From NCBI GenBank assembly GCA_964646605.1, contig CAZYEX010000149.1:1-14168 (forward strand): a DNA stretch of 14,168 bases, written 5' to 3'. Position 1 is the first letter of the stretch. The number at the start of each line of letters is the position of its first letter. Origin of the DNA: SBAX01 sp964646605 (GTDB lineage Bacteria > Planctomycetota > Phycisphaerae > UBA1845). The position numbers were made by a program, and so were the translations under genes. The notes beneath the pieces were generated by a model. It worked only from the letters and a program-made list of their open reading frames with translations, did not search any database and was not told the origin of the DNA. This document shows positions 5,382-11,639 of the stretch, one piece after another.

Positions 5382-8291
5382 TCAGTGCCCTCCCCCCGAG
5401 GAAAGCGGCGAACGCCACGCCTCGGCCATTTCCCGAATGGAGATATGGATGCGTGCCGCGCCATCGGCTTCCACGGACATACAAGGCTCCGACACTACCT
5501 TGCCGATGACCGCAAACCCGCACTGCCGGGCGTGCTCTTCGCGCATTTCCAACACATAGGTCGTCTCGACCGGCGAAAACAGCGACTGCGGCCAGTCGTC
5601 GCCCACCGACTGCAAATGTACGCCGAGTCCGGACGCAATACACATTTCCGCCACAGCCACAGCCAACCCACCGTCACTTACGTCATGAGCCGAACGAACC
5701 TCCCCCTTTCGGATCAAGTCGGCCACAAAGCGATGAAGCTCCTTGGCCTTGCCCAGACCCATTCGATCGACCGGCGCCGAGGCCAGCACCAGACAGTTGC
5801 CCGCCTCCTTCAGGTCCATCGAAATGCAACGACGCACGTCCTCCACCATACCCAGAGAACTGATGAGCAATGTATACGGAATCGCCAAACGCCGCGGCAG
5901 ACCCACGCGTCCCGCCTCCTCCGCAGTCATCGAGAACTCATTGTTCAAGGAGTCTTTTCCGGAAATGAAGGGAAGTTCATACGCGAGCGCTGCGTCCGCC
6001 GCCCCTTGGCAGGCACGAACCAGAGCCCCCATCGACTCCTCACTGTCACACTTGGGCCAGCAAAAGTTATCCAAGATCGCCGTCTGCACGGGATCCGCGC
6101 CGACGCAAATCACGTTACGCAGCGCCTCATCCACCGCCGCGATCGCCATCCAGTAGGGATCTTCCCATCGATCGGGACATAGTCCGCAGCCGATCGCAAT
6201 TCCTCGATCACGGTCGTATCGCGGGCGCAGCACGGCCGCATCGGACGGTCCGAATCCCGGACCCACCAGCGGTTTGACCACACTGCGGCCTTGCACCTCG
6301 TGGTCGTATTGTCGAATCACCCACTCTTTGGATGCGACATTCCATCGACCAAGTTCGTACAGAAGGCGGTCATTGAGCTTCTCGGTACTCGGCGGCGCAG
6401 AATGCGCGACGCGATCTCCTCCCGACGTCGCAACGCGCCAGACTGCCTTGCGTATACTCTTGGGTAATCCATCGTGAAGGAATTGCATGTGCAGTTCGCC
6501 GACCGTCTGTCCCTGGAATTGCACAGTCAAGATGCGATTGTCCGTGAACTGGCCAATGACGACGGCCTCGACTTCCTCGAATGCACAGACCCCCAAGAAC
6601 GTCCCCACGTTGGCCGGCGGCACGGCGAATACCATTCGTTCCTGCGCCTCCGAAATCCATATTTCGTCATAGCGCAGTCCGCTGTACTTCAGCGAAACCT
6701 TATCCAATGCGACGACCGCGCCCGATTCGGCGCCCATCTCGCCCACGGCGCTGCTCAGTCCGCCGGCGCCGCAGTCGGTTACCGCGGAGTATAGACATCC
6801 GTCCGCGTGGTCGCGTGCGATCAACAGTGCATCCAACAGTGTCTTCTCTTGAATGGCATTGCCGATCTGGACGGCGTGGGAGAATTCGTCGGCATGGGTA
6901 TCGGTCAGTTCCGCGGACGAGAACGTGGCGCCGTGAATGCCGTCTCGCCCCGTCCGCCCGCCGACCAGTACAATGGAGTCGCCGGGCTGCGCGCATTTAG
7001 CAATCTTGTTTCGTGGAATCAACCCCACGCAGCCGCAGTACACCAGCGGATTTGCCAAATACCGCTCGTCGAAATGAATCGCTCCATTGACGGTGGGAAT
7101 CCCCATTCGATTCCCATAGTCGCGCACGCCGCCGACCACGCCCTTCAGTACGCGACGAGGGTGCAACACTCCTGCGGGCACGCGGGCGGCCTCGAAATCC
7201 GGCGGCGCAAGACAGAACACATCCGTGGATGCAATGGGCTTCGCACCCAGTCCGCAACCCATGATGTCCCGAATACAACCGCCCACTCCCGTCGCCGCCC
7301 CTCCATAGGGTTCCAACGCCGAGGGATGATTGTGCGTCTCGACTTTGAACGCGATGCCGTATTCATCATCGAAGGCAACGACGCCTGCGTTATCCACGAA
7401 TACCGACAGACACCAGTCGCGATTCAATCGGCGGGTCGCGGCGACAATCGTGTCCTTGAGTAGATTCTCGAAGCGCAGTTCGACTTCGCCCTCGCGCCCG
7501 AAGTCCGGGCCGCGATAGACGACGGCGCTCTTCAGCGTCTTGTGTACGCAATGCTCGGACCACGTTTGTGCCAGAGTTTCCAACTCCAGGTCCGTCGGAT
7601 CGCGCCGCAGTTCCGCGAAATGCGCGCGGATGGCTTGCATCTCTTCCAGCGAAAGAAACAGATGCCCGTCGCGCGAAAACCGCGCAAGTTCCCCGTCCGA
7701 CAACCCGCGCAGCGGCACGTGTCGAAGAACGAACGGACGAACCGGCGGAGTCGGGAAGCGATCGGGAATCGCATCGTCGCGCCCAAACCCACGAATGAAC
7801 CAAGCCTCGATGCAGTCATTGGCCAAGACGCGCGACGCGATGGTCTCCAAGTCCCCCGCGCTGCGAGCGGCCATGACCACATACCGCCGACCCGTCTGAA
7901 CCGCCTCGACCCGGGCCTGGGCCCGCCCGCCCGCCGCAAGAAGTCGGTTCGCCGCCTCCCGCACGCTGAGCGCCGGCGGATCCATCACCCCTGGTAGAGG
8001 GTGGATCTCGATGGCCCCCTCTTCGCGTCGGCGGCGAGACAGACCCTCACGACATTCGAAAGCCTCCGTCACCGGATCGGCGAGCAGCTCCTCGGCGATC
8101 CGACCAACGTCCGATTCCGACAACAAGCCCTCGAAGAGATACAGGCGACTGCTGCGGATGCCTTCCACGTGGGTCAGGCCGAGTCGGCGAATGTCCGCGA
8201 GCACGTCCCGGCCGTGGGCATCTTGACTCGCTGAGCGCGGACCGACCTCCACGTGCCAACGCTGTGCGGAAGACTCATGAACGTGCGGCAT
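5382..8291 (-). CDS. purL: Phosphoribosylformylglycinamidine synthase, PurL with fused PurS-like N-terminus
   Basis: The 969-residue synthetase subunit makes FGAM from FGAR, ATP and ammonia. It is longer than the small PurL (about 720-750) and shorter than the large all-in-one enzyme (about 1300). The extra length is N-terminal: residues about 11-80 (RWHVEVGPRSASQDAHG) and about 92-170 (AIEIHPLPGVMDP, then QTGRRYVV) each resemble PurS, so two PurS-like halves precede the linker. The catalytic part shows TWSEHC (243-248), KVETHNHPSALEPYGG (316-331), GVGGCIRDIMG (335-345), FISGKDSLNNEF (775-786) and DVSDGGLAVAVAEM (870-883), covering both PurM-like halves. No glutaminase domain is present; PurQ follows one base later. 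The ATG at 8291 has no clear ribosome binding site, but it is the first start in the frame and the PurS-like sequence begins right after it. Confidence 0.95.
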   Translation of the reverse strand: MPHVHESSAQRWHVEVGPRSASQDAHGRDVLADIRRLGLTHVEGIRSSRLYLFEGLLSESDVGRIAEELLADPVTEAFECREGLSRRRREEGAIEIHPLPGVMDPPALSVREAANRLLAAGGRAQARVEAVQTGRRYVVMAARSAGDLETIASRVLANDCIEAWFIRGFGRDDAIPDRFPTPPVRPFVLRHVPLRGLSDGELARFSRDGHLFLSLEEMQAIRAHFAELRRDPTDLELETLAQTWSEHCVHKTLKSAVVYRGPDFGREGEVELRFENLLKDTIVAATRRLNRDWCLSVFVDNAGVVAFDDEYGIAFKVETHNHPSALEPYGGAATGVGGCIRDIMGCGLGAKPIASTDVFCLAPPDFEAARVPAGVLHPRRVLKGVVGGVRDYGNRMGIPTVNGAIHFDERYLANPLVYCGCVGLIPRNKIAKCAQPGDSIVLVGGRTGRDGIHGATFSSAELTDTHADEFSHAVQIGNAIQEKTLLDALLIARDHADGCLYSAVTDCGAGGLSSAVGEMGAESGAVVALDKVSLKYSGLRYDEIWISEAQERMVFAVPPANVGTFLGVCAFEEVEAVVIGQFTDNRILTVQFQGQTVGELHMQFLHDGLPKSIRKAVWRVATSGGDRVAHSAPPSTEKLNDRLLYELGRWNVASKEWVIRQYDHEVQGRSVVKPLVGPGFGPSDAAVLRPRYDRDRGIAIGCGLCPDRWEDPYWMAIAAVDEALRNVICVGADPVQTAILDNFCWPKCDSEESMGALVRACQGAADAALAYELPFISGKDSLNNEFSMTAEEAGRVGLPRRLAIPYTLLISSLGMVEDVRRCISMDLKEAGNCLVLASAPVDRMGLGKAKELHRFVADLIRKGEVRSAHDVSDGGLAVAVAEMCIASGLGVHLQSVGDDWPQSLFSPVETTYVLEMREEHARQCGFAVIGKVVSEPCMSVEADGAARIHISIREMAEAWRSPLSSGGGH
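5388..5397 (-). promoter_or_regulatory. Ribosome binding site for purQ inside the purL 3' end
   Basis: GGGGGGAGGG on the minus strand encodes the Gly-rich tail of PurL and lies 7 bases before the TTG at 5380. No ATG or GTG is available at a suitable distance, so this strong site supports the TTG start. Confidence 0.6.
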
Positions 8292-8518
8292 CTTGGGTAG
8301 GACCGCCTCGGTTCCGGCGCAAGCTACAATCCTACGCCGCTGCTGTTCGTACGATAACGCAGGTTTGATCTTCTCGCCAGTCGCGCGTATGTTGCAGTGG
8401 CGTCGTGATCGCCGGACGCCGAGCCGCCTAGAGCGTCGGAGATGCGTTCTGCTTGTGAGTTGACTTGCAAGGGGACGCGGGCGTGAGAGGCGTCGCCGCG
8501 CAAAGGGATTCTGCCATC
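8292..8518. other. Divergent intergenic region between purL and the FIST gene
   Basis: This 227-bp gap should hold promoters for both genes. On the minus strand TTATCG-17-TAGGAT is the best core-promoter match I found for purL, and it is weak. I found no convincing promoter for the FIST gene and no purine riboswitch-like structure by eye. Confidence 0.3.
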
Positions 8519-9688
8519 ATGCGTTTCGCATCCTCGGTCACCGCCTGTGAAAACGTCGAGCCGGCCTGCCGGGAGTTGCTCGCCCCCCTCGACTCGCGGG
8601 TCACGCCCGGCGCGGTGGACTTGGCCCTTCTCTTTGTAACCGGTCACTTCGTCGAAGAGTTTGAGAAGGTCGTCGAGCGGGTCAGTGAACGGTTGCCCAA
8701 TGCCGTCCTGATCGGTTGCACGGCCGAGGGCGCCATCGGGTCCGACAAGGAGTTGGAGCGCGTCCCCGCCATGTCCCTCCTCGCCGGTTCCATGCCCGGC
8801 GTCCTGATTCATCCGTTCCATCTGCGGCAAGCGCAGGTCGAGGCCGCCCAGACCCAGCATGACTGGGAGCGAATCGTCGCTGCCGCCCCCGAAAGCCGCC
8901 CCGCGTTCATCGCCTTCGCCGATCCCTTCAGCATCGCCGTCCACACGGTGATCGAGCAGCTCAACGAGTTTTATCCCGGCGCTCCGCTGGTCGGCGGCAT
9001 GGCCAGCGCCGCCCGTCAGCCCCGACAAAACCGCCTCCTTCTCAACGGAGAGCTCTTCGACGAGGGAATGATCGGGGTCGCCCTGTCCGGTCGGATCAAC
9101 CTCCGCACCGTCGTTTCCCAGGGCTGCCGTCCCATCGGCGCCCCGTTCATCATCACCAAGGGCGACCGCAACGTCGTCCACGAATTGGGAGGCCGACCGG
9201 CCCTCGAACAGCTCCAGAACACGCTCGCCGGACTGTCACCCGAAGACGGAGAACTCGCTCGACAATCGCTTTTCGTGGGGAGGGTGATCGACGAATACAA
9301 AGGCCAATTCACCCGCGGCGATTTTCTCATCCACAACATCCTCGGCGCGGATCGAAAATCCGGCGCCATCGGCATCGCCGGACTCGCCAAAACCGGCGCC
9401 ACCGTGCAGTTCCACGTCCGCGACGCACAAAGCGCCGACGAGGACCTGCGCGCCATCCTCGCCACGCACGTGGGCAGCACGGTTCGCGGGGCGATGTTGT
9501 TCGGGTGCAATGGCCGCGGCACGCACATGTGGCCCGAGGCCGGTCACGACGTAGGCGTCGTCCGTGAATTGCTTGGCAACATTCCCGTGGCGGGTTTCTT
9601 CTGCGCCGGTGAATTCGGTCCGGTCGGAGGGAAGAACTTCGTCCACGGTTTCACGGCCAGCATCGCGCTTCTTTCCGAACCCACCTGA
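8519..9688 (+). CDS. FIST-domain (FIST_N plus FIST_C) sensory protein
   Basis: The 389-residue soluble protein begins MRFASSVT, the usual opening of FIST proteins. FIST_N spans about 25-190 (VDLALLFVTGHF, then IGCTAEGAIG at 65-74 and PAMSLLAGSMPG). FIST_C spans about 200-385 (GCRPIGAPFIITKG at 202-215, FGCNGRGTHMWPE at 328-340, AGFFCAGEFGPVGGKNFVHGF at 358-378). FIST domains are described as small-ligand, possibly amino-acid, sensors and are often fused to signalling outputs; here no output domain is fused and there is no signal peptide or membrane segment. ATG 8519 is preferred because family members start this way, although AAGGG is 11 bases upstream. An in-frame GTG at 8483 has AAGGGG at better spacing and would add 12 residues. 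The gene stands alone, convergent with the anti-sigma gene. Confidence 0.9.
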   Translation: MRFASSVTACENVEPACRELLAPLDSRVTPGAVDLALLFVTGHFVEEFEKVVERVSERLPNAVLIGCTAEGAIGSDKELERVPAMSLLAGSMPGVLIHPFHLRQAQVEAAQTQHDWERIVAAAPESRPAFIAFADPFSIAVHTVIEQLNEFYPGAPLVGGMASAARQPRQNRLLLNGELFDEGMIGVALSGRINLRTVVSQGCRPIGAPFIITKGDRNVVHELGGRPALEQLQNTLAGLSPEDGELARQSLFVGRVIDEYKGQFTRGDFLIHNILGADRKSGAIGIAGLAKTGATVQFHVRDAQSADEDLRAILATHVGSTVRGAMLFGCNGRGTHMWPEAGHDVGVVRELLGNIPVAGFFCAGEFGPVGGKNFVHGFTASIALLSEPT

Positions 9689-9726
9689 CCGCGGCGTGGG
9701 CCCCTCAACCGAAGAAATCGGACCGC

Positions 9727-10749
9727 CTACCGTGTGGCGGGCTTTCGGGCGTCCGTGGCCGGGAACCCCGGCACGAGAAAGGCGTCGTCCGGGCGAGTCG
9801 CACACTCCGTCCCGCGGTAGCGCCGCACGTTGCCTATGGTCCAAAGATTGTCGCCCGTTCGCCCATAAATAGGTGTCGTCTCAAATCGGGCGCTGCCCTC
9901 GAGTCGCAGCACGATCTGCCCGCGGCCGCGATGGGCGGGCGAATTCGTGCGGTCGGCGTCCACGCGTTCGTTGAATCGGGCGCCGACGAACAGCGGATTG
10001 GCGTCGCTCATGTACGCCAGCGAGACCGGCGGTCGCAAGTTGGGTTCGGCCCCGGCCATGTTGAGGGAATCGTAGCTCACGTTGCGAGCGGTCGCGAAAT
10101 CGTCCCGCGCCTCCAACCCTTCGGGGACGAGTGCCTCGCCGTCGCTACTGCCTGGACAAAGAAAATCTTTCGTTTTCGGTCCCAACTTGAGCCGAAGCAG
10201 TAGGTAGGTATGCCGGCTATTGGAGGACGACGGTCCGTCCCCCACCGGAAGCCACGAGGCCCCGAGCGAGCTCCCCGCAAATGGCAATGCCCCCGCGAAA
10301 CTCTCCTGGTAGGCGCTGGTTCCCAAGAAAACAGACCCCAGATTGGCGGCACAAACCGCCCGATGGGCCCGCTCCCGAACTCCCGCCAAACCCGGCACGG
10401 CGGCGGCGACGAGCAGTACGATGCAGGCCGCCGCGGCGATGAGCTCGCGCATCCCAAACGGTGAACCACGCCCCAGGCGGATGACCTGCCCGGACCACAA
10501 TCCCCGCGTCGCGCCTTCGGGATTTGCCTGCGCCACTCGGGCCAGTACCTTGTCCGCCAGATTCGCCGGAGTCGCCGCCGCTCGATAGGAATCCAACGGC
10601 TGCAAGACACGCCCCAAGCGCTCATGCTTGGCCCGCAAGCCCGGATCGCCCCGGACCTCGGCCTCGATCCGCGCCCGTTCCCCTTCTTCCAAGCGCTCCA
10701 GATGCCAGTCCAGCAGCGCCTCTTCTACGTTCCGTCGAGGATGTTCCAT
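9727..10749 (-). CDS. Anti-sigma-factor-like membrane protein with pseudopilin/DUF1559-like C-terminal region
   Basis: The 340-residue protein has three parts. Residues 1-75 are a charged helical cytoplasmic segment (EEALLDWHLERLEEGERARIEAE, then DPGLRAKHERLGRVL) of the kind seen in anti-sigma factors, but without the His-Cys-Cys zinc motif. One membrane helix lies at about 101-121. Residues 122-340 are extracytoplasmic. The helix and what follows (GMRELIAAAACIVLLVAA, then ARG-rich RERAHRAVCAANL at 125-137) resemble the N-terminal helix of type IV pseudopilins (FTLIELLVVIAII, then ARRAVCAANL). Further marks are DFLCPGSSD (195-203) and H273 followed ten residues later by EG, a degenerate form of the H-X9-DG motif of planctomycete DUF1559 proteins. 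It follows the ECF sigma gene by 89 bases on the same strand, which supports an anti-sigma role. The sensed signal is unknown. Confidence 0.75.
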   Translation of the reverse strand: MEHPRRNVEEALLDWHLERLEEGERARIEAEVRGDPGLRAKHERLGRVLQPLDSYRAAATPANLADKVLARVAQANPEGATRGLWSGQVIRLGRGSPFGMRELIAAAACIVLLVAAAVPGLAGVRERAHRAVCAANLGSVFLGTSAYQESFAGALPFAGSSLGASWLPVGDGPSSSNSRHTYLLLRLKLGPKTKDFLCPGSSDGEALVPEGLEARDDFATARNVSYDSLNMAGAEPNLRPPVSLAYMSDANPLFVGARFNERVDADRTNSPAHRGRGQIVLRLEGSARFETTPIYGRTGDNLWTIGNVRRYRGTECATRPDDAFLVPGFPATDARKPATR

Positions 10750-10772
10750 ACGTGACTTTCTACGACTTTTCC

Positions 10773-10809
10773 GCCGATCGGTTCGATGCCGTCAGATCAC
10801 TCGATCGGC
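10773..10809. repeat. Inverted repeat between the ECF sigma and anti-sigma genes
   Basis: Perfect 8-bp arms GCCGATCG (10773-10780) and CGATCGGC (10802-10809) flank 21 bases in the 89-bp gap. The spacing allows a stem in the bicistronic message upstream of the anti-sigma ribosome-binding area, or a dimer binding site on DNA. No T-run follows. Function is inferred only from position. Confidence 0.45.
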
Positions 10810-10838
10810 CAACCCGCCCCCCGATTCCGGGTCGCGGC

Positions 10839-11444
10839 TTACTCCTCGCGTTCCGCCGTCTCCGCGACAGCCGCCTGATACCGTTCCCCGAAGTTCACCA
10901 CCGCCGCATGGAGGCGGCTCTTCACCGTGCCCAACGGGACCCCCACCACGTCCGCGATGTCCTTGTACGGAAAGCGGTGATAATAGGACAGAATCAGCAC
11001 CTCGCGGAGCTTCTCCGGCATGGACTCCAGGACCTGCCGCACCATGCGGCGCTTCTCTTCGAGCGCAAGCGCTGCGTCCGGCGACTCGATCTCCGCCGAC
11101 AACAAATGCACGAATCGACGCCCGGAATCGGCATCCTCGTCCAAATGGGCGTCCGCGGGGAGCTCGTGGCGACGGGTGCGGCGACGCAAGAAATCCCGCG
11201 CTTTGTTGGCCGCGATGGTGAAAAGCCAGGGTTTGAATCGCCGATGGGGGTCGAACTGCCGAGCCGACGTATGAACTTGCAGCAGCGTCTCTTGAACCAC
11301 ATCCTCGGCAGCCCCCGAATCACCCGTGAACCGTAGGACGAACTGGAAAAGCTCCTGGGTGTGCCGCCGGACCAGCAATTCGAACGAACCCGCCTTTCCG
11401 CGCAGGTAGTCCCGCAGCAGTTGCTCGTCGCTTGGCGCGTCCAC
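10839..11444 (-). CDS. ECF-family RNA polymerase sigma factor
   Basis: The 201-residue protein has only regions 2 and 4, the ECF layout. Region 2 covers about 18-90: AGSFELLVRRHTQELFQFVLRF, then GAAEDVVQETLLQV (44-57) and RFKPWLFTIAANKARDFLRR (69-88). Region 4 covers about 130-185: MPEKLREVLILSYYHRFPYKDIADVVGVPLGTVKSRLHAA, with the DNA-reading helix at VPLGTVKSRLHAA. An acidic linker (about 93-125) joins them. The start is GTG at 11444, giving MDAPSDEQLLRDYLRG, a standard ECF opening; AGGGG lies only one base before it, so initiation may not use a normal Shine-Dalgarno contact. It is the first gene of a two-gene operon with the anti-sigma-like protein, and a candidate self-activated promoter lies just upstream. 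Confidence 0.95.
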   Translation of the reverse strand: MDAPSDEQLLRDYLRGKAGSFELLVRRHTQELFQFVLRFTGDSGAAEDVVQETLLQVHTSARQFDPHRRFKPWLFTIAANKARDFLRRRTRRHELPADAHLDEDADSGRRFVHLLSAEIESPDAALALEEKRRMVRQVLESMPEKLREVLILSYYHRFPYKDIADVVGVPLGTVKSRLHAAVVNFGERYQAAVAETAEREE

Positions 11445-11460
11445 ACCCCTATTGTATCCT

Positions 11461-11486
11461 TACGCCCGGTTGTCGCGTACGGTTCA
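11461..11486 (-). promoter_or_regulatory. Candidate autoregulated ECF-type promoter of the sigma factor gene
   Basis: On the minus strand TGAACC (11486-11481) is followed after exactly 16 bases by CGTA (11464-11461). This matches the general ECF promoter form, for example TGAAAC-16-CGTA for Bacillus SigW. Transcription would start about 9-12 bases before the GTG at 11444, leaving a very short leader. ECF sigma genes commonly activate their own promoters. The overlap with TACAAT (11456-11451), a sigma-70-like -10 that lacks a good -35, is an alternative. Confidence 0.45.
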
Positions 11487-11500
11487 AAGTACGGCACGAG

Positions 11501-11513
11501 AGAAACGGTTTCT
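11501..11513. promoter_or_regulatory. Palindrome AGAAAC-G-GTTTCT in the divergent regulatory region
   Basis: Six-base arms (11501-11506 and 11508-11513) pair perfectly around one G. It lies 15 bases upstream of the candidate ECF promoter and 127 bases before the sigma-54 activator start, a position suited to an operator acting on either gene. No regulator is identified. Confidence 0.3.
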
Positions 11514-11514
11514 T

Positions 11515-11548
11515 GGCCTGCGGTTATCGGCCTGCCGGGAGGGCCTGC
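11515..11548. repeat. Three copies of GGCCTGC upstream of the sigma-54 activator gene
   Basis: GGCCTGC occurs at 11515-11521, 11529-11535 and 11542-11548, with steps of 14 and 13 bases. Iterated short motifs at near-regular spacing in a divergent promoter region can be regulator sites, but in GC-rich DNA chance recurrence is possible. Confidence 0.35.
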
Positions 11549-11639
11549 CTTGGTTCGACAAGGGCTGCTACCGCCCCGTCGGCCACAGGGGTCGAAGGCC
11601 AAGGACACCGCGCCGGCTCATGCTCCGCGAGTCGCCCCC

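Noticed and set aside
5220..6182. 320-codon plus-strand open frame within purL and purQ
   Set aside because: It is antisense to strongly conserved PurL and PurQ sequence, crosses both genes and has no recognisable domain.
11361..11639. N-terminal extension of the sigma-54 activator by 93 residues
   Set aside because: The extension overlaps the ECF gene and its promoter region, has no family resemblance and is proline/arginine-rich, whereas ATG 11640 starts just before the GAF domain.
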